From Malassezia japonica (lineage: Eukaryota > Basidiomycota > Malasseziomycetes > Malasseziales > Malasseziaceae), in NCBI RefSeq assembly GCF_029542785.1, contig NC_083371.1, forward strand, positions 1,054,001-1,118,000: a stretch of DNA of 64,000 bases, in the 5' to 3' direction. The notes beneath the pieces were generated by a model, which saw only the letters and a list, made by a program, of their open reading frames with translations, had not been told where the DNA came from and made no database searches. A program made the translations under genes and the position numbers. Positions 20,626-32,016 of the stretch are shown here, piece by piece (the first letter of the stretch is position 1; each line of letters begins with the position of its first letter).

Positions 20626-21560
20626 TTAGTACAGCACGAGCTTGCACGGCTCCTTGCGCCGGAACGCGTCGCGGAGCGCGCCTTCGCTCAGGAGCGCGAC
20701 AAGCGCGTCGTGCGTCTCGGGCGTGTCAAAGATGGTGCGCATCTTGGCATCGGTCCACGAGTGGTCGACGACAACCGCGGCGAGATGCTCAGTGCGCAGC
20801 GCGCTGCGCTCCAGCAGCTGCTGGATGCGGTGCGGTGTGCCGACGGCAAGCGGCGCAGGGTGCTCGGCAAGGTGCGCGACCTGCTCGTCGACCTTGAAAT
20901 GGCGCGCAAAGAGCTTGGCGACGCCCGCGCCGCCTTTGTCGTCGCTCGCGCCCTTCCGGCGCTTGGCGGGGCGTGCATCATCAGAGGGGAGGAGCGTGCG
21001 CAGCGGCCGCGCAATGTCGGCCGCGCGCTGTGCGTTGCCCGAGACGACCAGAATATAGGGCGCGCCTTTCTCCGTCATCCATGGCTTGGCACTCTGCAGA
21101 TCATCGGGTGTGCGCAGCGCATCTACATTAGCATAGCAACGTACATTCACGCAGAAACTCGGCAAGGTGGTCGAGGGTGCGCTCTTTCGTAAAGGCATAG
21201 GTCTCGGCGAGCGACGTGGCCGGCACCTGCATCTCTTGCATCTCGAGCGCGCTCAGCTTGGGGTAGGTCTTGCGCTGCTGCGCAACGAGGAAATCGGCCT
21301 GGCGGTCTGACGGCTGCTGTGCCACCGACTGTCCGGCCTGCACTTCGTCACGGTACGCGGCGGCTTTCTGGGTGAGCCGTGCGACGTACCTTTTGCCGCG
21401 CCGCCTTGCGCTTGCGCTTTTTCGCCTCGGTCGCATCGCTCTTCGGGGGAGCAGCGGCTTCTTTTTTTACGTCTCCTTCTGCATCCGAGCCCGCCTCGTC
21501 GCCCGAGTAGGCGACGAGGTTGTCGTCCAGCAGCAGTCCGTCGTCCAGCTCGTCCGCCAT
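20626..21560 (-). CDS. CMS1: Cms1-type 90S pre-ribosome protein
   Basis: Three exons (21390-21560, 21145-21367, 20626-21122) joined across two 22-nt introns give 296 residues. The acidic and then Lys-rich N-terminus ([31 protein letters not shown]) is followed by the Cms1 domain: [85 protein letters not shown] and [20 protein letters not shown]. The fold resembles a degenerate DEAD-box helicase domain; the GTPHRI motif is kept but no Walker A is visible. Yeast Cms1 belongs to the U3-containing 90S complex. It is divergent from NC2-alpha, 59 bp away. Confidence 0.88.
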
Positions 21561-21619
21561 GGCGAAAAAGGAGGACGCTTAGTCATCGAGCGCGTCGCGC
21601 CGTCGCCGCGTCTGCCACG

Positions 21620-22156
21620 ATGGTCAAGCGGAGTGTGACGAGCAAGTTCCCGATCGCGCGCATCAAGCGCATCATGCAGGCCGACGAGGACGTCGGCAAG
21701 GTCGCGCAGGCGACTCCGGTCGTGATTTGTGCGTGGATTATGCTGACGCAGCCAAAGCGCTCGAGTTGTTTATGCAGGATATTGTCGCGTGCTCGGTCGA
21801 GCACACGCGCAAGAGCGGCGGCAAACGCGTCGCACCGTACCACTTGTATGTCGTGGAGCTAAGACAGGAAACGCGCGACAGAGACCAACGAGACCTTTGA
21901 CTTCCTCAAGGATATTGTCGAAAAGGTCCCGGATCCCCTCGAGTCAGGCGGCGCACGCGGCGGAAAGCGCCGCAAGGTCACCAAGGCAGAGCCGGTCGCG
22001 TCAGAGTCTACCGAGGCTCCCGAAGCATCCGAGGCATCCGAACCGGCCGCCAAGACCGAGGAGAACGCACCCGCGCCGGAGGCCGCACAGCCGGCCGACG
22101 ATGCCAAGGCGCCAGTCAAGGCAGAGCCCGCAGAGACGGCCGAGGACGAAGAGTAG
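21620..22156 (+). CDS. BUR6: NC2 alpha (Bur6/DRAP1) transcription repressor subunit
   Basis: Histone-fold protein that pairs with NC2 beta and clamps TBP on core promoters. Exons 21620-21728, 21752-21845 and 21868-22156, with introns of 23 and 22 nt, give 163 residues. Spliced motifs are [20 protein letters not shown], then [17 protein letters not shown] (split by intron 1), [12 protein letters not shown] (split by intron 2) and [14 protein letters not shown]. All are diagnostic for NC2 alpha rather than for CHRAC or NF-YC. The C-terminus is a disordered Ala/Glu/Pro tail after a basic GGKRRK patch. URA2 follows on the same strand after 351 bp. Confidence 0.92.
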
Positions 22157-22507
22157 ATATCCTATCGCTTGATTTATGTACTAGGTAGCATTGCAGCGCA
22201 CGTTAATCCTTGCTTCCGCACGCCGACCTTCCCTCCCCATCCTCCATCGCGTGGCCGGCGGCGTCGCCCGATGGGCGTATCGGGTGCTTTCAAATGCTGA
22301 CACGTACCGGATATTCTCGTGGCGATCACTGGGGCTTTTTTTTTTTCCCGCTCGAGCGGTTTTCCTCCTGTGCGCCCCCACCATCTCTTGAGGACGGTGG
22401 CTGCGGAAACTTCCCTACAGCGTCAGGTGCAGATACAGCTGCAAGCGACTGAAGTGGTGGAACGGATCTGAGTCACTTGGGACGAGAACGGGACCTGCAT
22501 CACTTCC
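22157..22507 (+). promoter_or_regulatory. URA2 upstream region with T-tract and CCG-N6-CGG palindrome
   Basis: No gene is seen in these 351 bp. A run of 11 T lies at 22336-22346. It is followed directly by the perfect 12-bp palindrome CCGCTCGAGCGG (22348-22359), which has the everted CCG-N6-CGG layout recognised by some Zn2Cys6 regulators. In S. cerevisiae the pyrimidine regulator Ppr1 uses two CGG half-sites 6 bp apart in the opposite (inverted) orientation, so a link to pyrimidine control is a guess. No clear TATA box was seen. Confidence 0.4.
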
Positions 22508-25500
22508 ATGTCTGGTGTGGACCCAACTACGGCTGGGGCTTCGCCCTCGCCGCTTGACGGCATTGCGCCCTCGCTGCGCTCCGCCCTTGTTGATCAGGTG
22601 CCGTCGCGCGCTCCCTCGCCTGCGCCGCCTGCTACGACGGTGCCGGTGGGCCAGGAGCCGACCGGCACCATGGTGCTCGAGCTGTCGGACGGCACCGAGT
22701 ACCAAGGCATCAGCTTTGGTGCCGAAGGCAAGAGCATCTCGGGAGAGTGCGTCTTCCAAACGGGTATGGTCGGCTACGTCGAGTCGCTCACCGACCCCTC
22801 GTACGAGGGCCAGATCCTCGTGCTCACCTACCCCCTGATCGGTAACTACGGTGTGCCGAAGCGCTCGGCTGGCGAGACGCAGCCCCGCCTCGCTGCGCCG
22901 TTCGAGTCGTCGCGCATCCATGTTGCCGGTCTGGTTGTTGCATACTACAGCCAGGACTTTAGTCACTACCTGGCCGCGTCCGGCCTCGGTGACTGGCTGA
23001 AGGAAAACGGTGTGCCGGCCGTGTACGGTATCGACACGCGCGCGCTCACGAAGCGCATCCGTACCAAGGGCAGCATGCTCGCGCGCCTCCTCGCGCCGAA
23101 TGGCCAGCCCGCCCTGCCGCCCACCGATGGCACGAACAACTGGCGTGCGCGCTTCCACGACGTCGCGTGGCACGATCCCAACGGCGAGCACCTTGTGCAG
23201 AAGGTTTCGTGCAAGGCCCCGATGCTCTACACGCCCGAGGACACGCAGCCTGCCGGTCTGCGCACCGCGAACGAGCCCACACTGCTGCACGGCAGCGGCC
23301 GCCCGATCCGCATTCTGGCGCTCGACATGGGTATGAAGCTCAACCAGATCCGCTGCTTTACCACGCGCGGTGTGCAGCTCAAGGTTGTGCCCTGGGACTA
23401 TGACATCAACAGCGAGAGCGAGCCGTTTGACGGTCTCTTTGTCTCGAACGGTCCCGGTGACCCCACGCAGTGCACGCTCACTATTGAGCGCCTGCGTACG
23501 TTTTTGAACCGCACCAACGACCCGATTCCCGTGTTTGGTATCTGTCTGGGTCACCAGCTCCTTGCGCTCGCTGCGGGTGCGACGACCGCCAAGATGAAGT
23601 ACGGCAACCGTGGTCAAAATATTCCGTGCACGGACCAGCTCAGTGGCCGCTGCTACATCACCTCGCAGAACCACGGTTACGCGGTGGACGGCACCTCGCT
23701 CCCGGCGGGCTGGAAGGAGCTGTTTGTCAACGCGAACGACGGCAGCAACGAGGGTATCTACTGCGAATCGTACCCCTACTTCTCTGTGCAGTTCCACCCG
23801 GAGAGCACCGCCGGTCCCCGCGACACCGAGTACCTCTTTGACGTGTTTATCCGCTCGGTGGTCGACGCGGCTGCGGTGCGCAACGCCGGAAAGGTCGCTC
23901 CGAAGGCGGTCGAGTTCCCCGGCGGTCTGCTCGCTGACCACGAGGCGGCCCACCCCCGCCTGCACCTGCGCAAGGTCCTGGTGCTCGGCTCGGGCGGTCT
24001 GAGCATCGGCCAGGCGGGTGAGTTTGACTACAGTGGCTCGCAGGCGATCAAGGCCCTGAAGGAGGAGGGTATCTACACCATCCTCATCAACCCCAACATT
24101 GCCACGATCCAGACCTCGTCGGGTCTTGCGGACAAGGTGTACTTTTTGCCCGTCACCCCCGAGTTTGTGCTCAAGGTCCTGCGCCACGAGCGTCCGGACG
24201 GTATCTACTGCACGTTTGGTGGCCAGACTGCGCTGAACGTCGGTATCAAGATCAAGGACGAGCTCGGGTCGCTCGGCGTGCGCAACCTCGGTACCCCGAT
24301 CGACACGATCATCAAGACCGAGGACCGTGACCTGTTCGCCAAGGCCATGGAGGAGATTGGCGAGCGCTGCGCGCCGAGCGCCAGTGCGAACAACTGGGAC
24401 GAGGCCCTGGCGGCATCCAAGACGATCGGTTTCCCGGTCATTGTGCGTGCTGCCTTTGCCCTCGGTGGTCTCGGTTCCGGCTTTGCGAAGAACGAGGAAG
24501 AACTGCGCCGCCTGTGCCACGCCGCCTTTGCCAACTCGCCGCAGGTGCTTGTGGAGAAGAGTATGAAGGGCTGGAAGGAGGTCGAGTACGAGGTTGTGCG
24601 TGATATCCGCGACAACTGTATCACCGTGTGTAACATGGAGAACTTTGATCCCTTGGGTGTACACACCGGCGACTCGATCGTCATTGCCCCGAGTCAGACG
24701 CTGAGCGACGAGGATTACAACATGCTCCGCACGACCGCCGTCAACGTCATTCGCCACCTCGGTGTCGTGGGTGAGTGCAACATCCAGTACGCCCTCAACC
24801 CCCACAGCCGCGAGTACTGCATTATCGAGGTGAATGCGCGTCTCTCGCGTTCGTCGGCGCTCGCCTCCAAGGCGACCGGCTACCCGCTCGCGTTTGTCGC
24901 CGCCAAGCTCGGTCTCAATATCCCGCTCAACGAGCTGCGCAACAGCGTCACGCGCGAGACCTCGGCGTGCTTCGAGCCGAGTCTCGACTACGTCGTGACC
25001 AAGATCCCCCGCTGGGATCTGCGCAAGTTTGAGCGTGTCAGCTCCAAGCTCGGCAGTTCGATGAAGAGTGTCGGTGAAGTGATGGCCATCGGCCGCACCT
25101 TTGAGGAGTCGATCCAGAAGGCCATCCGCTCCATCGACCCCTCCTTTGACGGTTTCGGCAAGAACGACTTTGTGAACGAGAACGAGATCGACGAGGAGCT
25201 CGAGTTCCCGACCGACAAGCGCATCTTTGCCGTCGGTAACGCGCTGCACAATGGCTACACCGTCGACCAGATCCACGCGCTGAGCAACATTGACCGCTGG
25301 TTCCTGTCCAAGCTTAAGGGGATCACTACGGCCGCGCACGCGCTCGAACAGAGCACCGCGCAGCCCCTGTCGGGCATGCTTCTGCGCCAGGCCAAGCAGC
25401 TCGGCTTCAGCGATCGCCAGATCTCGCGCTACGTGGCGAGCGCGGAGCTGGCTGTGCGCCAGCGCCGCAAGGAGCTCGGCATCACGCCGTTTGTCAAGCA

Positions 25501-28500
25501 GATTGACACGGTCGCCGCCGAGTTCCCCGCGCAGACCAACTACCTGTACACGACCTACAACGCGGTCGAGAACGACGTCCAGTTCAGCGACCACGGCGTG
25601 ATGGTGCTTGGTTCGGGTGTGTACCGCATCGGTTCCTCGGTCGAGTTCGACTGGTGTGCCGTGCGCGCGATCCGCACGCTCCGCGAGAAGGGCTACAAGA
25701 CGGTCATGGTCAACTACAACCCCGAGACTGTGTCGACGGACTACGACGAGGCCGACCGTCTGTACTTTGAGAACATCTCGCTTGAGACGGTGATGGACAT
25801 CTACGAGATGGAGCACAGCTCGGGCGTGATCATCTCGATGGGTGGTCAGACGCCGAACAACATTGCGCTGCCGCTGTACCGCCAGGGCGTCAAGGTCCTC
25901 GGTACCTCGCCGGAGATGATCGACATGGCCGAGAACCGCTACAAGTTCTCGCGCATGCTCGACAAGATCGACGTCGACCAGCCCATGTGGAAGGAGCTGA
26001 CGAGCCTGGAGGATGCGTACTCGACGTGCGCGCGCTTCGGCTACCCCGTCCTTGTCCGCCCGTCGTACGTGCTGAGTGGTGCGGCGATGAACGTCGTGTA
26101 CTCTGCCGAGGACCTCAGCTCGTACCTGTCGCAGGCCGCCGCGATCAACCGCGAGCACCCCGTGGTGATTACCAAGTACCTCGAGGGCGCCAAGGAGATC
26201 GAGATGGACGCTGTCGCCAAGGACGGTAAGATGATCATGCACTACGTCTCGGAGCACGTCGAGAACGCGGGTGTGCACTCGGGTGATGCGACGCTCATCC
26301 TCCCCCCGCAGGACCTCGAGCCAGAGACGGTGCGCAGGATCGAGGTGGCGACGAGCAAGATCGCCTCGTCGCTCAACGTCACCGGTCCCTTCAACATCCA
26401 GTTCATCGCCAAGAACAACGAGATCAAGGTGATTGAGTGCAACGTGCGTGCCGCGCGTTCGTTCCCCTTCGTCTCGAAGGTGACGGGCGTGGACGCGATC
26501 GAGCTTGCGACCTGCGCCATGATGGACATTGCTGTCGAGCCCTACCCCGCCGTCGAGCTGCCGCACCAGTACGTCGGTGTCAAGGTGCCGCAATTCTCCT
26601 TCTCGCGTCTCGCCGGTGCCGACCCGATTCTCGGTGTCGAGATGGCGTCGACGGGTGAGGTGGCATGCTTTGGCCGCAACAAGTACGAGGCGTACCTGCG
26701 CGCGATGCTCGCCTCGGGTATCCGCCTGCCGACCAACAATGTGCTGCTGTCGGTGGGTAGCTTCAGCGAGAAGCAGGAGCTGCTGCCGTCGGTGCGCACC
26801 CTGCACGCGCTCGGCTTCACCCTGTACGGTTCGTCGGGTACCGCCGACTTCTACACGGAGAACGGCATCCCGGTCATCCAGCTCGAGGCGCTTCCCGAGG
26901 ACGACGACTGGGGCAGTGACGAGAACAGCAAAGCGTCGTACTCGCTGCTGACGCACTTGACCCAGGGCGTGAGCAGCCTGTTCATCTCGCTCCCGAGTAA
27001 GAACAAGTACCGCCGCCCCTCGTCGTTCACCTCGATGGGCTACCGCGCGCGTCGTCTCGCAATCGACCGCTCGATCCCGTTGATCACCAACGTGAAGAAC
27101 GCCAAGCTGTTTGTCGAGGCCCTTGCGGTGCACCGCAAGCTTGGCAGCCGCTTCGAGGTGTTCCCGATCGACGCCAAGTCGAGCCACATGACCTACACCT
27201 TCCCGGGTCTGGTCGGCATCGACGCCTTTGTGCCTACAGTCGGCAACGAGATCACCGCCAAGGACGTGGGCGCCTACACCCGTACGGCTGCGCTCGGCGG
27301 CTTTACGAACCTCGTGCTCGGTGCGCGCGGCGCCTCGTGCGCCGTGTACAACGAGCAGACGCTCGCTGCTGCCGAGGCCGCGCTCGAGGGCCAGTGCGCG
27401 ACGGACGTTTCGCTGACGCTCCTCGCGGACCCCGCGTACGTCGCCTCGTACGTGGACCTCGCGCCCCGCGTGCGTGCACTCTTTGTGTCCTTCACGGGTG
27501 CCGCGCGCGAGCAGAGCCAGCAGCCGTCGGTACTTGCCTCGTACTTTGGCAACTGGCCCGAGGACAAGCTCATCGTCACGGACGCCGCCGGCGCGGACCT
27601 CGCCTCGGTGCTGCTCCTGGCGAGCCTGCATGCACGCGCGCTGCATGTGACTGACGTCCGCAGTGCGGGCGACATGCAGCTCCTTGCGCTCAGCAAAGCC
27701 AAGGGCCTGCGTGTGACGTGCGACGTGTCGATCTACGCGCTGTTCTTCTCGACGGACATGTACCCCACGGCGACGTGCCTGCCGAGCAGTGCTGACCAGG
27801 ACGCGCTCTGGGGCCACCTCGAGGACATCGACGCCTTCTCGCTCGGCAGTGCGCCCTACCTGCTCGCCGAGCAGCTTGGCCACGCGCCGTCGCCGACGGC
27901 CGGTCTCGAGGAGGCGATGCGCCTGCTCCTCAACGCTGCGAACGAGAACCGCCTCACGCTCAACACGGTGATGGACAAGATGAGCACGCGCCCCCGCGAG
28001 ATCTTTGGCCTGCCCGAGCAGGCCGACACCTCGGTGTCGGTCGAGGTGGACCGTGCGACGCCCGTGTCCAAGGCCGACGTGTGGTCGCCGCTCGAGTCGA
28101 CCGCGCTGCAGGGCGGTGTGCACCGTGTGCTCTTCCGCGGCACCACGGTTGTGCTCGACGGCGAGGTGCTGAGCCACTCGCTCCTCGGCGCCAACATCAG
28201 TGCGCTCACCGGCAACAAGGGCGCCGACGCGACGCGCGCCGAGGCGGCTCCTCCGTCGCCGACGCTTGCGCTGCGCTCGCCGTCGGCGAAGCGTGCGTTT
28301 GGCCGCACCGACTCGATGCGCCCTCTGACCATGATTGGCGGTATGGCTGCGGCGAGCTCGGGTGTCTCGCGCGAGAGCGAGCTGAAGGAGTTGCCTGCGC
28401 CGCTCCTGCGCGAGCCTACAACGAGCACTGCGATGCAGCTCTACCACCCCACGTTCTCGCGACGCCACATTCTCTCGGTGAAGCAGTTCAACCGCGAGGA

Positions 28501-29383
28501 CTTGCACGCGCTCTTTACCGTGGCGCAGGAGATGCGCTTCCTGGTCGAGCGCTACGGTGTGCTGGACATTCTGCGTGGCCGCGTGCTGAGCACGCTGTTC
28601 TACGAGGAGTCGACGCGCACCTCGTCCTCGTTTGAGGCTGCGATGGCGCGCTGCGGTGGCCAGATCGTCGCGGTGAACACCTCGCGTTCGTCGGTCGCCA
28701 AGGGCGAGACGCTCGCCGACACGGTGCGCACGCTCGGCTGCTACAGCGACATTGTGGTGCTGCGCCACCCCGCGGTGGGCTCGTCACAGGAAGCGGCCAA
28801 GTTCTCGCCTGTGCCGATCATCAACGCCGGCGACGGCGTTGGCGAGCACCCCACGCAGGCGCTGCTGGACGTCTTTACCATCCGTGAGGAGCTGGGTACC
28901 GTCAACGGCCTGACCATTACCCTGGTCGGTGACCTGAAGAACGGCCGCACGACGCACTCGCTCGTGCGCCTGCTCTCGCTGTACGGCGTGACGCTCAACT
29001 TTGTCTCGCCGCGCTCGCTCGAGATGCCCCGTGAGGTGGTGCGCGACCTCTCGAAGCACGGCATCACGATGTTCGAGACGAGCAACCTCGACGACGTGAT
29101 CGGCTCGACCGACGTGCTCTACGTGACGCGCATCCAGCGCGAGCGTTTCAACAGCCCCGAAGAGTACGAAAAAGTCAAGGGCTGCTACGTCGTGAACAAC
29201 GACGTGCTGGCGCGTGCCAAGGCTGACACCGTCGTCCTGCACCCCTTGCCGCGTGTCGACGAGATCGACCCCGAGGTCGACTTTGACACGAAGCGCGCGG
29301 CCTACTTCCGCCAGATGCGCTGCGGTCTCTTTATCCGCATGGCGCTCCTGGCCATGGTCCTTCAGTCGAGCGACCGGGCTTGA
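22508..29383 (+). CDS. URA2: URA2: glutamine-dependent carbamoyl-phosphate synthase / aspartate transcarbamylase
   Basis: Single-exon, 2,291-residue enzyme for the first two steps of pyrimidine synthesis. Domains in order: glutaminase (about 55-460; Cys346 in GICLGHQ, with His430 and Glu432 in QFHPES), carbamoyl-phosphate synthase half 1 (from about 490, [20 protein letters not shown]) and half 2 (from about 1030, [19 protein letters not shown]), and an MGS-like regulatory domain (about 1410-1560). Next is a dihydroorotase-like domain (about 1580-1900) and aspartate transcarbamylase (about 1975-2285; [22 protein letters not shown]). The dihydroorotase part lacks the zinc-binding HxH ([15 protein letters not shown]), as is usual in fungal Ura2, so a separate dihydroorotase is expected elsewhere. 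It is convergent with the BAR gene. Confidence 0.97.
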   Translation: MSGVDPTTAGASPSPLDGIAPSLRSALVDQVPSRAPSPAPPATTVPVGQEPTGTMVLELSDGTEYQGISFGAEGKSISGECVFQTGMVGYVESLTDPSYEGQILVLTYPLIGNYGVPKRSAGETQPRLAAPFESSRIHVAGLVVAYYSQDFSHYLAASGLGDWLKENGVPAVYGIDTRALTKRIRTKGSMLARLLAPNGQPALPPTDGTNNWRARFHDVAWHDPNGEHLVQKVSCKAPMLYTPEDTQPAGLRTANEPTLLHGSGRPIRILALDMGMKLNQIRCFTTRGVQLKVVPWDYDINSESEPFDGLFVSNGPGDPTQCTLTIERLRTFLNRTNDPIPVFGICLGHQLLALAAGATTAKMKYGNRGQNIPCTDQLSGRCYITSQNHGYAVDGTSLPAGWKELFVNANDGSNEGIYCESYPYFSVQFHPESTAGPRDTEYLFDVFIRSVVDAAAVRNAGKVAPKAVEFPGGLLADHEAAHPRLHLRKVLVLGSGGLSIGQAGEFDYSGSQAIKALKEEGIYTILINPNIATIQTSSGLADKVYFLPVTPEFVLKVLRHERPDGIYCTFGGQTALNVGIKIKDELGSLGVRNLGTPIDTIIKTEDRDLFAKAMEEIGERCAPSASANNWDEALAASKTIGFPVIVRAAFALGGLGSGFAKNEEELRRLCHAAFANSPQVLVEKSMKGWKEVEYEVVRDIRDNCITVCNMENFDPLGVHTGDSIVIAPSQTLSDEDYNMLRTTAVNVIRHLGVVGECNIQYALNPHSREYCIIEVNARLSRSSALASKATGYPLAFVAAKLGLNIPLNELRNSVTRETSACFEPSLDYVVTKIPRWDLRKFERVSSKLGSSMKSVGEVMAIGRTFEESIQKAIRSIDPSFDGFGKNDFVNENEIDEELEFPTDKRIFAVGNALHNGYTVDQIHALSNIDRWFLSKLKGITTAAHALEQSTAQPLSGMLLRQAKQLGFSDRQISRYVASAELAVRQRRKELGITPFVKQIDTVAAEFPAQTNYLYTTYNAVENDVQFSDHGVMVLGSGVYRIGSSVEFDWCAVRAIRTLREKGYKTVMVNYNPETVSTDYDEADRLYFENISLETVMDIYEMEHSSGVIISMGGQTPNNIALPLYRQGVKVLGTSPEMIDMAENRYKFSRMLDKIDVDQPMWKELTSLEDAYSTCARFGYPVLVRPSYVLSGAAMNVVYSAEDLSSYLSQAAAINREHPVVITKYLEGAKEIEMDAVAKDGKMIMHYVSEHVENAGVHSGDATLILPPQDLEPETVRRIEVATSKIASSLNVTGPFNIQFIAKNNEIKVIECNVRAARSFPFVSKVTGVDAIELATCAMMDIAVEPYPAVELPHQYVGVKVPQFSFSRLAGADPILGVEMASTGEVACFGRNKYEAYLRAMLASGIRLPTNNVLLSVGSFSEKQELLPSVRTLHALGFTLYGSSGTADFYTENGIPVIQLEALPEDDDWGSDENSKASYSLLTHLTQGVSSLFISLPSKNKYRRPSSFTSMGYRARRLAIDRSIPLITNVKNAKLFVEALAVHRKLGSRFEVFPIDAKSSHMTYTFPGLVGIDAFVPTVGNEITAKDVGAYTRTAALGGFTNLVLGARGASCAVYNEQTLAAAEAALEGQCATDVSLTLLADPAYVASYVDLAPRVRALFVSFTGAAREQSQQPSVLASYFGNWPEDKLIVTDAAGADLASVLLLASLHARALHVTDVRSAGDMQLLALSKAKGLRVTCDVSIYALFFSTDMYPTATCLPSSADQDALWGHLEDIDAFSLGSAPYLLAEQLGHAPSPTAGLEEAMRLLLNAANENRLTLNTVMDKMSTRPREIFGLPEQADTSVSVEVDRATPVSKADVWSPLESTALQGGVHRVLFRGTTVVLDGEVLSHSLLGANISALTGNKGADATRAEAAPPSPTLALRSPSAKRAFGRTDSMRPLTMIGGMAAASSGVSRESELKELPAPLLREPTTSTAMQLYHPTFSRRHILSVKQFNREDLHALFTVAQEMRFLVERYGVLDILRGRVLSTLFYEESTRTSSSFEAAMARCGGQIVAVNTSRSSVAKGETLADTVRTLGCYSDIVVLRHPAVGSSQEAAKFSPVPIINAGDGVGEHPTQALLDVFTIREELGTVNGLTITLVGDLKNGRTTHSLVRLLSLYGVTLNFVSPRSLEMPREVVRDLSKHGITMFETSNLDDVIGSTDVLYVTRIQRERFNSPEEYEKVKGCYVVNNDVLARAKADTVVLHPLPRVDEIDPEVDFDTKRAAYFRQMRCGLFIRMALLAMVLQSSDRA

Positions 29384-29414
29384 TCGATAGTAAGGAAAAG
29401 ATTCGGATACATAA

Positions 29415-30397
29415 CTACGAGCGCGACGCACGGTACTCGGACTCGACCTTGGTCACGACGCCAGCCATGTCGGCGTCGAGCTGCTCGAGCGAGCTCACCG
29501 CCGCGCGGTGGTAGTCGAGCTGTGCCTTGACAAACGCCGCGAGGCTCTTGGCAGGCTCGGGGTTGTCCAGCACCGTCTTCATGAGGCTGATTGCCTCCTC
29601 CGTCGCGCTCACCAGCTTGTCCTCGGCGTGCTCGACCTCGGTGCCATACTGCTCGAGCTTGGCGCTCGACGCGTTCGACGTCTCGGCCGTCTTGAGCGTC
29701 GCACGCCACGAGTCGAGGTGCAGACGCGCCTCCTTGACCGACTGACGGGCTCTGTGTGAGTGGGGGGAACGTACTTCATCGCCAGCTGGATCTGCGCACC
29801 AAACGCGTTCCACACGTTGACAAAGGACTGGATGATGGTCTTGTCCTGCAAGAGACGCGCACCGCCGATCTTGTCCTGGGCCACGGCAAACTGCTGCAGC
29901 AGCTCGCCGAGGCGGCTCTCGTTCGTCGGCACCGGCTCACCGCCGGGCTGCGCGACAGCCGTCGCAGGCGCATTGCCGAGGTAGATCGCAGCACTCGCGG
30001 CGCTGCGCGAGAGCGCGTGGTGCAGCGTGCGCGGCTCGGTCGGTGGCGCATTTGTCGGCTGCACGCTCGGCAGCGAGGTGTTCTTGGTCGCAGTCGCAGC
30101 CCACGCAGACAGCGTGTGGCTCAGCGTCTGCGCACCGTGCGTGACTGACTCCTGGAGCTGGTGGGGGTAGTCGTAGCCTTCGTGCTCGTACGCACGCGCA
30201 GCGCGGATGAGGACGTTCTGCGCGTTCTTCAGCGCATCCACACGGTCCTCCAGCTCACGGTACTCGTCAGGGAGCTCGGTAATGTCATTCGTCTGGCCAA
30301 AGTGCTCACGGGCCTGCTGGTTCAGCGCACCGAAGCGCTCAGTAAGCTTCTGGCCAAGAGGGCCGACACTCGACGTCAGGTTCTTCCAGTGCTCCAT
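29415..30397 (-). CDS. GVP36: Gvp36-like BAR-domain protein
   Basis: Exons 29775-30397 and 29415-29751, with a 23-nt intron, give 319 residues. The block NDITELPDEYRELEDRVDAL followed by YEHEGYDYPHQLQES closely resembles yeast Gvp36, a Golgi/vesicle BAR protein that bends membranes and aids endocytosis and vacuole integrity. Further helical BAR segments are LQDKTIIQSFVNVWNAFG, EVEHAEDKLVSATEEAISLM and FVKAQLDYHRAAVSSLEQL. The Met at 30397 (MEHWKNLTSSVGPL) is chosen because the protein family starts there; 31 more in-frame residues lie upstream. It is convergent with URA2. Confidence 0.83.
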
Positions 30398-30845
30398 GCT
30401 GGGCTCACAAAGGAGGACCGAGCGACTTCCGCCCCGCTTTTCCGGCCGAGCGCACGTGGCATGCATGAGGCCGTGGGAGGTACTGCGCACGGCAGGAGTG
30501 GTGCGTCGGGCTCGTCCTAGACGCGATACTGGGAAAAAGGTAGCTAGGAATCGTATCGGTAGGCAAGCGAAACAATGGAGGAAATGACACTATGAAACAT
30601 GGATCGAGGACATAGTTTCTAAGCACTAGACGAGTGGAAAGCGCGCAACGCGATCAAGATGGGCCGTGCTACTCTATCCAGTCGGCGTCACCTTCCTGCC
30701 ATAGCCCGCTCCTCTATTTTCATAGCCGCTGCTCGCTTCTCCTCGGTCTTTTTCACTGCCTATGGCGTCTCGATCCGCCTCGCTGCGCCCCTCGCTGCCT
30801 CGCGCGCCGTGTGGAGGCTTTCGTCCCCCCACTGGCCGATTCGCG
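30398..30845. other. 448-bp divergent interval between GVP36 and EAF3
   Basis: No independent gene is seen. It must hold both promoters. The part next to EAF3 contains an ATG at 30762 in frame with EAF3, which would add 28 Arg/Pro-rich residues; the shorter EAF3 start is preferred but not proven. The middle (about 30530-30620) is AT-richer than the surroundings. No clear TATA or CCAAT box was found. Confidence 0.5.
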
Positions 30846-31944
30846 ATGCAATACGCGCCGGATGAAAAGGTGCTATGCTATCATGGCCCTCTAATGTACC
30901 AGGCCAAAGTGCGTTCTTTGCTCGCCTCTAACCCTAGATCCTCATGGCCGAGAACTGGAAAGGCGACGATAACCAGAACGGTGCCGTCGGCCCCCATTTC
31001 CTCGTGCACTACCAAGGCTGGAAAAAGACGTACGTCCCCCCCCCTGCTCTAATCCAGATGGGACGAGTGGGTGCCCGAGTCGCGTCTGTTGAAATATAAT
31101 GAGGAGAACCTTGCGCGGCAAAAAGCGCTTGTGGATGCGACCAAGGCCGAGGCGGAGGCTGCTGCGCAGGCCGCAGCGGCCGCGCATGCCGACGCGAGCC
31201 CCGCGCGCGGTGCCGGGCGCAAAGGCACGCCCAATGCCGGTGGCCGAGGCACGAAGCGCAGCCGCGAGTCGACTGATCAGGACGAGCTCGAGCGCCGTCC
31301 CGAGATCAAGCTGACGATCCCCGACGTGCTGAAAGTGCAGCTTGTGGACGACTGGGAGAATATCACACGCAAAGAGCAGCTCGTCCCCCTCCCTCGGAAT
31401 CCGAACGTGCGCGAGGTCCTGAAAGAGTACGGCGAAGTGTACCGTGCGACGCACAAAGGCAAGCCGGGCGATTGGTCGGCTGTGCTCGACGAGGTGCTTG
31501 CCGGCATCAAGCTCTACTTTGACAAGAGCCTCGCGCAGAATCTGCTGTACCGTTTCGAGCGTCCCCAATACGTCGAGATGCGCAAGCAGCACGGCCCCAA
31601 GATGGGCGACGGCGACGTGGACGCCGCCGGCCGCGCCGATGCAAAGCCCAAGCGCGGGCGGCAGCCCGCCGCCGCCGCCACCCCCGCCGAGCCGACGATG
31701 GAGCTAGAGGCGAGCGAGATCTATGGCGCGGAGCACCTGCTTCGTCTGTTTGGTACGTCGCTCTACTTATACAGTCAACCTCCCTGGCATTGTCGCGCAC
31801 ACGAGCATGGACTCGGACTCTGTCGCCGTACTGCGCGAGCACCTCACCGAGTTCCTCGCGTTTATGGCGCGCGAGCAGAAGCGCCTCTTTGCGGCAGAGT
31901 ACGACACCCCCAGCTCCGCCTACCAGCGCCTAGGCACTTTGTAG
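30846..31944 (+). CDS. EAF3: MRG15/Eaf3 chromodomain protein
   Basis: Reader of methylated H3K36 and shared subunit of NuA4-type acetylase and Rpd3S/Sin3 deacetylase complexes. Exons 30846-30908, 30938-31029, 31058-31752 and 31775-31944, with introns of 29, 28 and 22 nt, give 339 residues. The chromo-barrel reads EKVLCYHGPLMYQAK, LVHYQGWKKTWDEWVPESRL and KYNEENLARQK. A basic Ala-rich linker follows. The MRG domain begins at RRPEIKLTIPDVLKVQLVDD and includes LFDKSL-like and LLYRFERPQYVEM segments, GAEHLLRLFVNLPGIVAHT and LTEFLAFMAREQKRLFAAEY. The reading frame is restored only by the proposed splices. Confidence 0.93.
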
Positions 31945-32016
31945 AATTTGGCCGTGCGCTCGGCCGAAACCCCAGGTGTGCCCGCGCCGGGGCGTGGGTA
32001 GAGGTAGGCTTTGGAC

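Noticed and set aside
22415..28768. Open frame of 2,117 codons on the minus strand across URA2
   Set aside because: It is antisense to a complete, well-conserved enzyme. Its His/Arg/Val-rich composition is what GC-rich third positions produce on the reverse strand.
30762..30845. EAF3 starting at the upstream ATG (MASRSASLRP...)
   Set aside because: It is in frame and cannot be excluded, but Eaf3/MRG15 proteins normally begin close to the chromo-barrel and the added residues look like leader. It is noted as an alternative.
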